From the NCBI GenBank assembly GCA_910589195.1, contig CAJUTC010000026.1, forward strand, positions 1-46,274: a stretch of DNA of 46,274 nucleotides, in the 5' to 3' direction. The translations under genes and the position numbers were made by a program. Positions 33,789-42,717 of the stretch are shown here, in pieces. The notes below the pieces were generated by a model. The model was not told the origin of the DNA and did not search any database. It was given only the letters and a program-made list of their open reading frames with translations. Numbering within the stretch: position 1 is the stretch's first letter; every line of letters begins with the position of its first letter. Origin of the DNA: an uncultured Lachnospiraceae bacterium (GTDB lineage: Bacteria > Bacillota > Clostridia > Lachnospirales > Lachnospiraceae).

Positions 33789-35024
33789 TTATTCTTCTTG
33801 TTCGGGAGCGTTCAGCTTTGAGCCTTCCGATTTTTTCCTTCGGTGCCGGCGTTTGGTATGGGCTCCTTCTTCCTTCATAGCTTCCGTGCTTTTTTGAGGT
33901 GCTTCTTTTTGCTGTTGTTTTTTGGTCTGCGGTTCATTTTGCCGCGTTTCCTTTTGTCCTCCCCTTTTAGAGTCTTCCTTGTTGTCTTCCGGTTCCCGTT
34001 TCATCGCCCCGGGCTCCCCTTTTCCCGTCTTCCGTCCATTTTCCCCCGTCCGGCTCTGGTTTTTCTTCCTTCCGGAATGGGAATTTCCAAAATTAAGCCG
34101 TTCTTCCTCCACAACCAGCGGACGTTTCATAATCCTTTGGTTAATGCTCAGAACATATTCCCCCACCATGCCAATAAAGAAAATCTGCACTGAGCCCAAA
34201 AAGCACATTCCAATCAGCAACGGCGCCATACCAGCAGCAAACCGATCCCAGTACAGCAGCTTCATTACCAAATATACCACGGCAACCAGAATGCTGACCG
34301 CCGAACAAATGCTTCCAAAAATCGTCGCAAGGCGCAGCCCTGCTTTTGTATAAGATGTAATGCTTAACATGGCGGCATCATACAGGCGGTAAAAATTATT
34401 ACTGGTTTTCCCCGCTCTCCGCCGGGGCTGTTGGTATGAGATTTCTTTCCGGCGAAATCCTAGCTCTGCCACAATCCCCCTCAAAAATGGCGTAGGATCA
34501 TCCAAGTCCCTGAGTACCTGGATAAAATCCCTGTCATACAGCCCGAATCCGGTAAATTGTTCAATCTGCTCCACATCCGAAAGCTTCTTAATCATCTTGT
34601 AATAGCATCCCCGCAGCCAATACATCAACTTGTTTTCCCGGCTGGAGCTTTTAATGCCAATCACAATTTTATATCCGTATTCCCATTCCAATACATATTT
34701 CGGAATCATTTCCACCGGATCCTGAAAATCTGCCGCCATCAATATGGTACAGTCACCTGTACTCTGGAGCATGGCATAATAGGGGGAATTAAACTGCCCG
34801 AAATTCTTGGCGTTAAAAATCCCTTTTATGTTCTTATCTTCCCCGCACAGGCGTCGGATTATATTTCTGGTCTGATCAGCAGAGTCATTGTCAATAAAAA
34901 TAATTTCATACCGATAATCTGGTAAATCGTTTCGGAATGTTTCTTTTATGGCAAGCGCCATGGCCTCCACATTTTCTTCTTCGTTATAGCATGGCACTAC
35001 AACACTGATTGTTTTCATACTCAT
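33789..35024 (-). CDS. GT2 polyprenyl-phosphate sugar transferase (GtrB/DPM-like)
   Basis: A 411-residue protein: a GT-A domain (residues 4–235) with SVVVPCYNEEENVEAM, FIDNDSADQTRN and AADFQDPVEMIPKYV (the DxD-like ADxQDP motif). Two membrane helices follow (about 238–262 and 270–292), typical of bactoprenol glucosyltransferases such as GtrB. The last 110 residues are a highly charged Lys/Glu/Gln tail with no known domain. Such enzymes make undecaprenyl-phosphate-linked sugars for side-group addition outside the cell. No GtrA-type flippase is nearby. It begins one base after the alcohol dehydrogenase stop; an ATG two codons further in is an equally good start. Confidence 0.88.
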   Translation of the reverse strand: MSMKTISVVVPCYNEEENVEAMALAIKETFRNDLPDYRYEIIFIDNDSADQTRNIIRRLCGEDKNIKGIFNAKNFGQFNSPYYAMLQSTGDCTILMAADFQDPVEMIPKYVLEWEYGYKIVIGIKSSSRENKLMYWLRGCYYKMIKKLSDVEQIEQFTGFGLYDRDFIQVLRDLDDPTPFLRGIVAELGFRRKEISYQQPRRRAGKTSNNFYRLYDAAMLSITSYTKAGLRLATIFGSICSAVSILVAVVYLVMKLLYWDRFAAGMAPLLIGMCFLGSVQIFFIGMVGEYVLSINQRIMKRPLVVEEERLNFGNSHSGRKKNQSRTGENGRKTGKGEPGAMKREPEDNKEDSKRGGQKETRQNEPQTKKQQQKEAPQKSTEAMKEEGAHTKRRHRRKKSEGSKLNAPEQEE

Positions 35025-35025
35025 T

Positions 35026-36093
35026 TCACTCCCAATTTACTTGAACCATCACTTTCACCAGGTCTTGCGGTTTCTCCTTCATTAAATACAGTGCTTCTTC
35101 AATTTTGTCAAGTCCCTCTAAATGATGGGTGATTAATTTTTCCGGATGGATCCGTCCGTATTTTGCCATTTCCATCATGCGCTGGATACGAACCCGGCCA
35201 CCTCTTGCCAGCTCGGTGCAGATGGTTTTTCCCGCCATGCCCCGGCCCCCAGAAAATTTAGGAAAGGGAAGATTTCCCGTTCCGCCAAAGTAATTTACAT
35301 TGGAAACCGTACCAATTCCATAGCGAACCATATCAATGGCCTGAGAAAATGCTTCGTCTTGGCCGCCGCAAATAATTACGCTGTCTGCTCCCTGGCCGCC
35401 TGTCATCTCTTTTACCCGCTCCGCAAGCTCCCCGTCCTTGTAGTTTAATATATCTGTAGCGCCAAATTCCTCTGCCAGCTTGACACAAACTGGCCGGCTT
35501 CCAACCGCAATAATCCTGGCTGCCCCAAGGTGCTTCGCCCCTTCTACCGCCATCAGGCCTATTGGGCCGATCCCCATTACCACTACCGTATCGCCAAAGG
35601 AAATACGGGCGCATTCTGCCCCGGTAAATCCCGTAGTTACAACATCCACACACATAAGCGCCTGCTCAATGGTAACCCCGCTTGGAATTTTTGCCAAGGT
35701 GGTATCCGCGTCTAAAATCCCAAACTTTTCCGCAAATACCCCTGGCTGGCTGCGTCCCAACTGATGACCGGAAAAGGGCTGGCTGGCATGTCCGAAATTA
35801 TGCTCCTGAATCCCCAAATCCCTCCAATTTGGAGTAATGGCAGGAACCGCTACGATTTCACCCGGCAAAAAGTCCTGCACATAAGGCCCCACTTCCACTA
35901 CCTGGGCCACACACTCATGCCCTAATACCAGATTCGGCGCCTTCCTCGACCCGCCGCCGAATACTGTATGCACATCAGAAGAGCATGGCGCGATTGCCAC
36001 AGGCCGCAGAATCGCTCCGTAAGGATTTAAAACAGGTTCTGGCGCGTCATGCCATCCGACTCTGCCCGGTTCCACTAAAACAAATGCTTTCAT
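35026..36093 (-). CDS. Zinc-dependent alcohol dehydrogenase (medium-chain family)
   Basis: A 355-residue MDR enzyme from the ATG at 36093 (a TTG two codons earlier is the alternative). It closely resembles NADP-dependent secondary alcohol dehydrogenases of Thermoanaerobacter: IAPCSSDVHTVF (zinc Cys), LGHECVAQVVEVG (zinc His-Glu), VPAITPNWRDLGIQEHN, VVTTGFTGAE with the third-ligand Asp preceding it, and cofactor loop MGIGPIGLMAVEG … VGSRPVCV. The GSRPVC segment is that of the NADP-type enzymes. Such an enzyme is unexpected in a glycan operon; it may reduce or oxidise a sugar or the side chain added by the TPP enzyme. The substrate is not known. Confidence 0.88.
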   Translation of the reverse strand: MKAFVLVEPGRVGWHDAPEPVLNPYGAILRPVAIAPCSSDVHTVFGGGSRKAPNLVLGHECVAQVVEVGPYVQDFLPGEIVAVPAITPNWRDLGIQEHNFGHASQPFSGHQLGRSQPGVFAEKFGILDADTTLAKIPSGVTIEQALMCVDVVTTGFTGAECARISFGDTVVVMGIGPIGLMAVEGAKHLGAARIIAVGSRPVCVKLAEEFGATDILNYKDGELAERVKEMTGGQGADSVIICGGQDEAFSQAIDMVRYGIGTVSNVNYFGGTGNLPFPKFSGGRGMAGKTICTELARGGRVRIQRMMEMAKYGRIHPEKLITHHLEGLDKIEEALYLMKEKPQDLVKVMVQVNWE

Positions 36094-36112
36094 AAACAAT
36101 CAATCCCTCTTC

Positions 36113-37300
36113 CTATAATCGTTCCAAGTGGTTGCTTTGCATCGTCCAAATTCCCACATCCTTCCCAAACTGTTCCCGGATCACACCTGTAATTTCCCTG
36201 GTATATCCAGGCGCCGCGATTAAAATCTGGTTTACCGGATGTTTAAAAAAATAATCGGGCGAAACAATCGGAAGATGGGACGCAGGGGCGTAGCGCCCCT
36301 GCTTAAAGGTGGCGGAATCCATCATATACCTTGCCTCCTTGCCCAGACAGGTAGTGGCAGCTAACGTAAAGCCCTGATGGCTGGCGCCCCACATGGCTAA
36401 GGTTTCTCCCTTGGTTTTCAGGGAATTCGCCAAGTCTTCCATTTCTTTTTTAATATGCGCCTGGCTGGATGCCAGGGAGGATACGTCAATTTTCTCAGGA
36501 ATAGCCATCCTTAATTCCCTTCTATCCCTTTTTCTTACAATCACAGAGCAGGTATCCCGATTCACCACAGCCTCTTCCAACACTTCAAAACCGTGAAGCT
36601 CCACTAGCGCTTTCAGGGTCCGGAAACTGTAATAAGCAATATGATCCCGGATCAATTCATAGTAGCCATCATATTTCAAAATATATTCCAAGCTGGGAAC
36701 GGTAATCAGGCCAATCCCCCCGTCTACCAGGTTCTGATAAATACAGTCCAGCATCACTCCAGGCTCCGGCTGATGCTCTAAAAAATTAAAAGAAAGGAAC
36801 CCGTCATACGGCCCTTGATTTCCTAGCACGGTTTCCGCCGTTTCCGGAAAGACACGGGCTACATCCAGTCCTTTTTCCTTTGCCAGTTCCACTAATGCTT
36901 CTTTATGTTCTATCCCATACGCTTTCACAGGAAATTCGGTTAAAACCGTTAAAAATTCCCCTTGCCCACAGCCTGCCTCTATTATTTTTTTCCCTTCCAG
37001 ATGATAGGTTTCAATCAAATGGCGGTACTGGTTTCGGCGGAGCTTTGCCATAGTAGTGGTATAGCCGCCCGCGCGGATCACATCCCGATAGTAATCCACT
37101 GGCTGGCAGTCAAACTGCACCAGGCCACAGGATTCACATTGATACAGCTTTAATGTGATCCCCTCTTCGCCTTCCAGTTCATCCGCTGTCGGAATGTTCT
37201 GGGCCGACGCGGGCATCCCTTCAAATTCCAGCAGAGCCTTCCCTGGTAACTTCCCCCCACAAAGCAGGCATGTATCCCTGGTATGTTTATCCTGTTCCAT
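36113..37300 (-). CDS. SAM-dependent methyltransferase of the sugar C-methyltransferase type
   Basis: The architecture is that of deoxysugar C-methyltransferases (TylC3/NovU group). It has an N-terminal zinc-binding part (CLLCGG and YQCESCGLVQ), a SAM-binding Rossmann domain (KIIEAGCGQGEFLTVL, FNFLEHQPEPGVMLDC), and the C-terminal Methyltransf_14-type domain (LAMWGASHQGFTLAATTCLG; ILIAAPGYTREITGVIREQF). The frame opens at 37321, but GGAGG lies 5 bases before the ATG at 37300, giving 395 residues. Known relatives methylate C3 of 4-keto sugars. This fits the neighbouring SDR and TPP enzymes, but the exact reaction is an inference. Confidence 0.87.
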   Translation of the reverse strand: MEQDKHTRDTCLLCGGKLPGKALLEFEGMPASAQNIPTADELEGEEGITLKLYQCESCGLVQFDCQPVDYYRDVIRAGGYTTTMAKLRRNQYRHLIETYHLEGKKIIEAGCGQGEFLTVLTEFPVKAYGIEHKEALVELAKEKGLDVARVFPETAETVLGNQGPYDGFLSFNFLEHQPEPGVMLDCIYQNLVDGGIGLITVPSLEYILKYDGYYELIRDHIAYYSFRTLKALVELHGFEVLEEAVVNRDTCSVIVRKRDRRELRMAIPEKIDVSSLASSQAHIKKEMEDLANSLKTKGETLAMWGASHQGFTLAATTCLGKEARYMMDSATFKQGRYAPASHLPIVSPDYFFKHPVNQILIAAPGYTREITGVIREQFGKDVGIWTMQSNHLERL

Positions 37301-37348
37301 TGTTTCCTCCATTCTGTACATGTTTCACGGCACAAACGGTGCGGCTTC

Positions 37349-38299
37349 TTATTTTTTCGATTCTAATATCCGGTAAATTCCCTGTTGGAAGGAGATTTCC
37401 GGCTTCCACCCGGTCTTTTTTTGTATTTTCGTAATATCCGGAATCAAATTTGCAGGCCCCTCCGCGTTTGGGGGAAGCTTTCCGTAAGCAAAATCTCCTC
37501 GTCTGCCGCAGAGCTGGTACATTTCTTCTACATATTGCCTTAAGGGCCGTGTCTGGTCTGGCCCTCCCGCAAGATTGTAAATCCCATCTTCTTCCAGTTT
37601 TCCCGGATAAAGCATGAGAGCTGCCAGACCTTTCAGCAAATCATCCAGATATAAAAAGTTCCATAGCTGAGTACATGCCCCCAGTTCCATATGCCCTTCC
37701 GCAAGAAAGGTGTCCAAACAGGAATTTACTAACGACCAGGGATGATCGCCAGGCCCGTATACGCTGAAAATCCTGGCATGAATGTATTCCATTTCTGCTC
37801 TTCCCTCCTGCCGCCACTTCCTGCACGCTTCCCATGCCTTTTGATAAAATTCCCTTTTTGCAATGCCATATTGAGAAACTGGCCGGCACTCATTTTCTTC
37901 CCGCATAAGTTCATGGCACTGTCCATACTCCGCCTGGGAACCGCTGAATAAGAAGCGGCAGCAGCCCAGATTCCTGGCGCCTTCTAATGCTTTCAGGGAA
38001 TCTGTTACATTTTTTTGCTGAATCTCCTGTTTACTGCGGTTCATGCTTCCGGAACCGTCCCAGCCAAAATGGAAAAACAACTGGCATTCTTTCCCAATCT
38101 GCTGGGGCAGTTGATCCAAATTCCCCAGTTCCATAGGAATAATTTCCAGGTTTTCTGATTGAGCAGGAAGTACGCCACGGTTTGCGGAATGCGGACGCAC
38201 AATCGCATAAACAAAATGCCCCTGGCACAAGAGCCATTTTACCAGAGCCGCCCCTAAAAAGCTGGTGGCCCCTGTCACGACAATCTTCATTTCCCGCAT
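37349..38299 (-). CDS. NAD(P)-dependent epimerase/dehydratase/reductase (extended SDR)
   Basis: A 316-residue nucleotide-sugar SDR. The Rossmann motif reads VVTGATSFLGAAL (GATSFLG 10–16), the catalytic Ser lies in FSGSQ (119–121), and YxxxK is Tyr144-GIA-Lys148. The C-terminal substrate part includes IFSVYGPGDHPWSLVNSCLD and NFLYLDDLLKGLAAL. The family covers 4-ketoreductases and 4-epimerases of NDP-deoxysugars. Placed 6 bases after the TPP enzyme, it is a candidate to reduce that enzyme's keto product, as YerF does after YerE in yersiniose synthesis. The ATG at 38299 is 9 bases after AAGGAG. Confidence 0.88.
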   Translation of the reverse strand: MREMKIVVTGATSFLGAALVKWLLCQGHFVYAIVRPHSANRGVLPAQSENLEIIPMELGNLDQLPQQIGKECQLFFHFGWDGSGSMNRSKQEIQQKNVTDSLKALEGARNLGCCRFLFSGSQAEYGQCHELMREENECRPVSQYGIAKREFYQKAWEACRKWRQEGRAEMEYIHARIFSVYGPGDHPWSLVNSCLDTFLAEGHMELGACTQLWNFLYLDDLLKGLAALMLYPGKLEEDGIYNLAGGPDQTRPLRQYVEEMYQLCGRRGDFAYGKLPPNAEGPANLIPDITKIQKKTGWKPEISFQQGIYRILESKK

Positions 38300-38305
38300 C
38301 CTGCT

Positions 38306-40291
38306 TTACTCCTTAATCCGTGGAATGATCATATTTTTGTCCATCTCTTCCTCCGGTAAAAAAGGAGCCAGGTCTTCTAATGGCGGAGAGGTAATGGTGC
38401 CATCTGGCATTTTCCTTGCAGAGGACTTGGGTTCAAAATTCTGTTCCGTGCTTACCACAATCTCACAGATGGCTGGCCCCTTAACCTGTAATGTCTGTTG
38501 GATAGCCTGTCCCAATTGGCTGTTATGGCGGGCGCATACATATGGATATCCGTAAGCAGCCGCCAGCTTTTCCATAGAGGGGAAGCTTAAATCAGGTCCT
38601 TTAAAACCGCTGTCTGTGCCCACTCCCACTAAAGACCCTTCAAAAAAATTCTTCTGGCTTTGACGGATGGAATGGTAGCCGTTATTATTAATCACAAAAA
38701 TCTTAATTGCCATCTGGTGATGAATGATGGTTTGAAGCTCCTGCAGATTCATTTGAATACTTCCGTCGCCGGTCAGCAAGATAATATCCTGGCTGTGATC
38801 GGCCATATAAGCTCCAACCGCAGCCGGCAGATCGTATCCCATAGAGGCAATAGCAGAATTGGAAATAAACCGCTGTCCCTTTTTAATGATATAGGAATGC
38901 CCCCCTGCCACACAGGCAGAGCCATTGCCCACCACGGTGATCTGCCCCTCTGCCAGGCGGCTGCTTAACTCCTTTATCAGGGCATAAACGTTTGCTTCTT
39001 TGTCGTCGCCCCAAGATAAGTGCTTTGGCTGAATCACAGGGTATTGTTCCCTCCACATCCGGCAGGTTTCCAGCCAGCTTTGCCCTAAAAGCCCTTCTCC
39101 GCCGGAAAATAGGGGCCTGGGATAACGGCCTTCCTCCTGCCCCTTTTCCAGCATTCCCACAAGCAGTTCCAGAAGCTCCCGGGCATCTGCGTGAATCCGC
39201 AAATCCGCATGGATGGAAGGCTTTTTCAGCTCTTCCGGATCCACGTCATTTACAATCACGTACGCCTCTCTGGCCCAAGTTTTATAATGGTATCCTACCT
39301 GCCGGATACTAAGCCTGCTTCCAACTGAAAACACCAAATCGCTGTTTTGAACCGCAAAATTTCCAGGCCGATCCCCCATATTTCCGGGGCGTCCGGCATA
39401 TAGAGGATGCTCATCCCAAATCGCGTCCTGGATATTCCATCCGGTCACTACTGGAATTCCCAAAAGCTCTACTGCTTTTAAAAATATCGCATGGGCTCCG
39501 GCAATCCGGATTCCATTCCCTACATAAAATACAGGGCGCTTCGCCCCTTTTATTTGATCCAATACCTGTGTAATCACGGCTGGGTCTGGCTTGCCGGGAA
39601 GCACCTGCCTCTTTTCGCCGTATCCCGCCTGATCCTGTGGGATCTCAGCCCGCTCCCCACCGGAAGTATCCTCTTCTCCGTTTGCTCCCTTTGGCATCTT
39701 CCATCCGGTTCCTCCTGCCTCGTAATCCGCGGCGTCAAACCCTATCAATTGGCTGGGTTCTACAAACGCGCCTTGAATATCCAGGGGGATATCCAGCCAG
39801 CATGGGCCTGGCCGTCCGGACTGTGCCAGATAAAGCGCCTTTTCAAGGCAAAAACGGATCCTCTTCGGATCAATTACCATCTCACAATATTTGGTCATGC
39901 AGGCCACAGCCTGGCAAATGTCAAACTCCTGATCTCCCATAGAGCGGATCCCCACACCGGACCAACGGGCTGTGGTGTCATAGCGTACTTGCCCGGATAA
40001 CACCAGCATCGGGATCGAGTCCAGCCATCCGCCTACCACGCCTGTAATGGCATTGGTTCCGCCGGGGCCAGTAGTCACGCAGACCGCGGCAATTTGGTTA
40101 TGAATCCGGGCATAGCTTTCTGCCGCCATGGCGCAGGCTTGTTCGTGGTGCTGATAAATGCAGGTCAGGCCTTCCTGATGTCCCAGACCGTCATTCAGAT
40201 GCATAGCTCCGCCTCCGGTAACAGTAAATACATGGGAAATCCCAACCTCCACTAATTTTTCCGCAATATAATTTGATACTCTAACGCCCAT
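38306..40291 (-). CDS. Thiamine-diphosphate-dependent enzyme (acetolactate-synthase fold)
   Basis: From the ATG at 40291 (9 bases after AGGAGG) the product is 661 residues; the frame reaches 40378 but with no further site. The N-terminal Pyr domain has ThDP-activating Glu50 (YQHHEQACAMAAESYAR), then GPGGTNAITGVVGGWLDSIP, a central domain, and a C-terminal PP domain with GDGS at 508 and NNN at 535–537, the ThDP/Mg2+ motif. Acetolactate synthase itself belongs with ilv genes, not glycan genes. In polysaccharide clusters such proteins (YerE type) attach a two-carbon acetyl branch from pyruvate to a 4-keto sugar. First gene of the operon; it sets the substrate for the SDR and methyltransferase behind it. 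Confidence 0.88.
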   Translation of the reverse strand: MGVRVSNYIAEKLVEVGISHVFTVTGGGAMHLNDGLGHQEGLTCIYQHHEQACAMAAESYARIHNQIAAVCVTTGPGGTNAITGVVGGWLDSIPMLVLSGQVRYDTTARWSGVGIRSMGDQEFDICQAVACMTKYCEMVIDPKRIRFCLEKALYLAQSGRPGPCWLDIPLDIQGAFVEPSQLIGFDAADYEAGGTGWKMPKGANGEEDTSGGERAEIPQDQAGYGEKRQVLPGKPDPAVITQVLDQIKGAKRPVFYVGNGIRIAGAHAIFLKAVELLGIPVVTGWNIQDAIWDEHPLYAGRPGNMGDRPGNFAVQNSDLVFSVGSRLSIRQVGYHYKTWAREAYVIVNDVDPEELKKPSIHADLRIHADARELLELLVGMLEKGQEEGRYPRPLFSGGEGLLGQSWLETCRMWREQYPVIQPKHLSWGDDKEANVYALIKELSSRLAEGQITVVGNGSACVAGGHSYIIKKGQRFISNSAIASMGYDLPAAVGAYMADHSQDIILLTGDGSIQMNLQELQTIIHHQMAIKIFVINNNGYHSIRQSQKNFFEGSLVGVGTDSGFKGPDLSFPSMEKLAAAYGYPYVCARHNSQLGQAIQQTLQVKGPAICEIVVSTEQNFEPKSSARKMPDGTITSPPLEDLAPFLPEEEMDKNMIIPRIKE

Positions 40292-40648
40292 CTTTTCGTT
40301 CCTCCTGTTATTTGCTTCCCGATCCTGTCTGAAACTCTCTTTGTACAGTTTACCATATTTCCTATAAAAAGCATACATAATATTTTCTTACGTTGCTCCC
40401 TCCTATTTTAAGGCTATGGGCCTTTCTCCGCTAAATAAAAACCGGTTTCCTTAAAGGGGCTTCCCACCAGCCCGCTCTTCCCCTGATTTCTCCACTCCCT
40501 CCGTCCTCTTCCAGCCTTGGCGGCGGATAGCAGTTCTGGAAACAACCTACACTAGAAATCCGGATACAGGCAGGTTATAATCACAACCGTAATGCAACCA
40601 TGGAATTTGGGCAGCGACCCAACCACACAAAAAAGGAGAGACAATATT
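40292..40648. other. Divergent intergenic region between the glycan operon and the repeat protein
   Basis: About 357 bases without a credible ORF. It must carry the start of the leftward nine-gene operon and of the rightward gene. A TATAAT near 40576 (plus strand) and a TAAACT-type -10 near 40350 (minus strand) are visible, both with poor -35 boxes, which suggests dependence on an activator or an alternative sigma factor. The middle is C/T-rich on the plus strand. No strong inverted repeat was found. Confidence 0.4.
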
Positions 40649-42037
40649 ATGAAAAAACCAATCGCAATGATGGCTGTATTATCCACCGCGGCAGTAATGG
40701 CTGCTGTAACCCCTTCCATCCTTCCTTCTGCTGACGCAGCCAGAGTCATGGCAGCAGCAGCCGGATGGGTAGATGAAAATGGAAGCTGGCGCTACTTGGA
40801 CAGCGACGGTTATTATTTAACCGATTCCTGGAAGAAAAAAGATAACGATATGTACTATTTAGATGAAGAAGGCCAAATCGCTACTGATATGATTATAGAT
40901 GACGAATACTACGTAGATGAAACGGGAAAACGGATGACTAATCATTGGATTTCTGTTTATAATGATGAGGACAATGATTCTCCAGACGCCCCTGAATATT
41001 ACTGGTACTACTTTGGAAGAGATAGCCGTATGGTAAGGTCCAAATGGCACAAAATCGATTCCAACTGGTATTACTTTAACTCCGATGGCCAGATGCTTAC
41101 CGGAATGCAGGAAATCGACGGCAGCACCTATTATCTTGGAGATGAAAATGACGGGGTCCGCAAAACTGGCTGGGTTCATATGGAAGAAGACCATAACGAT
41201 CCTGACAGCTCCGATGTATGGTATTTCTTTGATAATAATGGCCGCAGAGTAGAAAACCAGGTGGACCGGAAAATCGGACAGGACTACTATACCTTTGTAG
41301 ATGGCCGTATGCAAACCGGATGGTTTAAGCTTCCGGCTTCTGAAGCTACTGCCGCCAATGCCACTACGGAAGCGGATTTGCTTGGCAATGCTCAGGAACC
41401 AGTAGCGCACAAAGAAGGATCCGTTATCGGCTATCAGTACTATGAAGAAGACGGGAAACGTGCTTCTGGCTGGTATGAAATAGAAGGCGTTGAGGGCATT
41501 AGTGAAGAAGGCGAAACTTACCGTTTCTATTTCCGCGGCGGAAAGCCTTTAGCAGCATCAACTGGTGTACAAACCTTTAACGTAGATTCCAAAAAGTACG
41601 CGTTCAACGAAAAAGGCGAAATGCAGACTGGGCTTCAGGTAATCACGCTGGCAGACGGCCAGATTGCCAATGCTTATTTTGGCGATGACGGCGTAATGAG
41701 AACTGGTAAACAAACCATTTATAATGAAGATACTGGTGAAACAGAAACTTGGTATTTCCATACCGATAACGAGAAAAAGGGACAGGGCTTCCATGGTATC
41801 CGTGATAATGTAATTTACCACTATGGCCTGCGTCAGTCTGCCACCAGCGATTTGCGGTACGCACCGGTAGAATTTGATGGAACCACGTATCTGGTAAATA
41901 CTTCCGGAGCTATCCAGAAGGCATCTTCTACTTCCAAGTCTGATGTAAAACCAGAACTGGGAGCTGGCTTTAGAGATATTACCGATGAAAACGCAAATGT
42001 TTGGGTTGTTGATACCAATGGTATCATTCAAAAGTAA
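40649..42037 (+). CDS. Secreted cell-wall-binding repeat protein (paralogue of the 9.3–10.7 kb protein)
   Basis: The true start is the ATG at 40649, about 10 bases after AAGGAG, giving 462 residues; the frame opens earlier at 40592. Signal peptide MKKPIAMMAVLSTAAVMAAV, then about a dozen wall-binding repeats: GWVDENGSWRYLDSDGYYLT, QIATDMIIDDEYYVDETGKR, SNWYYFNSDGQMLTGMQEID. No enzyme domain is present. Order and spacing of elements match the other repeat protein, including ATDM-DDEYYVD near the start and GFHGIRDNVIYHYGLRQSA near the end. The two are likely duplicates that have diverged. Its position next to the glycan operon hints that it binds that glycan. A strong terminator follows. Confidence 0.88.
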   Translation: MKKPIAMMAVLSTAAVMAAVTPSILPSADAARVMAAAAGWVDENGSWRYLDSDGYYLTDSWKKKDNDMYYLDEEGQIATDMIIDDEYYVDETGKRMTNHWISVYNDEDNDSPDAPEYYWYYFGRDSRMVRSKWHKIDSNWYYFNSDGQMLTGMQEIDGSTYYLGDENDGVRKTGWVHMEEDHNDPDSSDVWYFFDNNGRRVENQVDRKIGQDYYTFVDGRMQTGWFKLPASEATAANATTEADLLGNAQEPVAHKEGSVIGYQYYEEDGKRASGWYEIEGVEGISEEGETYRFYFRGGKPLAASTGVQTFNVDSKKYAFNEKGEMQTGLQVITLADGQIANAYFGDDGVMRTGKQTIYNEDTGETETWYFHTDNEKKGQGFHGIRDNVIYHYGLRQSATSDLRYAPVEFDGTTYLVNTSGAIQKASSTSKSDVKPELGAGFRDITDENANVWVVDTNGIIQK

Positions 42038-42096
42038 CCTCGGAAGACAAATCAAGATTTAAAATCTCTATCTTTTCAATTCATCCGTTCAAAGCA

Positions 42097-42136
42097 AGAG
42101 ATTCCGGAAAAAAACATTTCCGGAATCTCTATTTTT
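42097..42136 (+). terminator. Terminator after the repeat protein
   Basis: Perfect 14-bp inverted repeat AGAGATTCCGGAAA 42097–42110 and TTTCCGGAATCTCT 42117–42130, 6-base loop, followed by ATTTTTG. A textbook factor-independent terminator. Confidence 0.9.
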
Positions 42137-42137
42137 G

Positions 42138-42346
42138 TCACATTTTCCCGCATTTTTCGTTTTATAAATTGAACGACTATAACATTCCATGATTCTATAG
42201 CGATTCAATCCAGGCTGCTGTGTACTAACGGCATACCTTTCGCAACTATCGGTGTGGAGCAACGATCCAAGTACGCCCGCAAAACATTGATCTACGGCCA
42301 TGCGTCTGATGCAGGCCCTGTAGGGTCAGAAAGGAAACGATAATTT
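42138..42346 (+). promoter_or_regulatory. Promoter and structured leader of the zinc-ribbon protein
   Basis: TTGAAC 42169–42174 and TTCTAT 42193–42198 (18-base spacer) form a tolerable promoter, which would leave a leader of about 140 bases. Its end folds into GATCTACGGCC 42289–42299 paired with GGCC 42314–42317 plus GTAG 42320–42323 and GTC 42325–42327, directly before the AAAGGA site. It does not match a riboswitch class known to me. Confidence 0.4.
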
Positions 42347-42715
42347 ATGCGTGAGCTTTCTGTTTATTATTGTGTCAAATGTGGATACTACGCTTATTAC
42401 CAATTATCTAAAAATGCCGTCTGCCCAAAATGCGATGAAAAGATGAAACTGCTTGATATCCCTTATCAGAAATTTATGGATTTTAATTGTGAAGAAAGGG
42501 ATGAGCTGTTGTCCCATGAAATCCTGCGGAACTGCCCGTCTGTCGTTTCCCGAATTACAGCTGCTCATAAGGCCGCTAACCAAAGGGAAACCATTGCTCT
42601 TCTAAGTGCTAAAATTAATGAACTGGAAGAAGAAAACAAAAAATTAAATGAAACTGTATCCTGGATGCATCAAACCATATGGGAAATGATACGAAACGAA
42701 AAATCCAAAAACTAA
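42347..42715 (+). CDS. Small zinc-ribbon plus coiled-coil protein, unknown function
   Basis: A 122-residue protein. The N-terminus has two CxxC knuckles (YYCVKCGYYAYYQ and VCPKCDEKMK), a zinc ribbon. The middle (45–80) is helical, and the C-terminus (82–118) is a coiled coil, INELEEENKKLNETVSWMHQ, ending TIWEMIRNEKSKN. The EEN-x-L … MH-x-TI pattern recurs in the small protein encoded convergently at 42820–43002, so the two may be related or interact. No enzyme motif is seen. A regulatory or scaffold role is possible but unproven. The start has AAAGGA about 10 bases upstream. Confidence 0.7.
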   Translation: MRELSVYYCVKCGYYAYYQLSKNAVCPKCDEKMKLLDIPYQKFMDFNCEERDELLSHEILRNCPSVVSRITAAHKAANQRETIALLSAKINELEEENKKLNETVSWMHQTIWEMIRNEKSKN

Positions 42716-42717
42716 AA

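Noticed and set aside
42138..42346. Leader considered as small SRP RNA, c-di-GMP riboswitch or tRNA
   Set aside because: The GGAAACGA-type end superficially recalls such RNAs, but the SRP tetraloop/asymmetric-loop sequence, the c-di-GMP riboswitch core and a tRNA cloverleaf could not be found.
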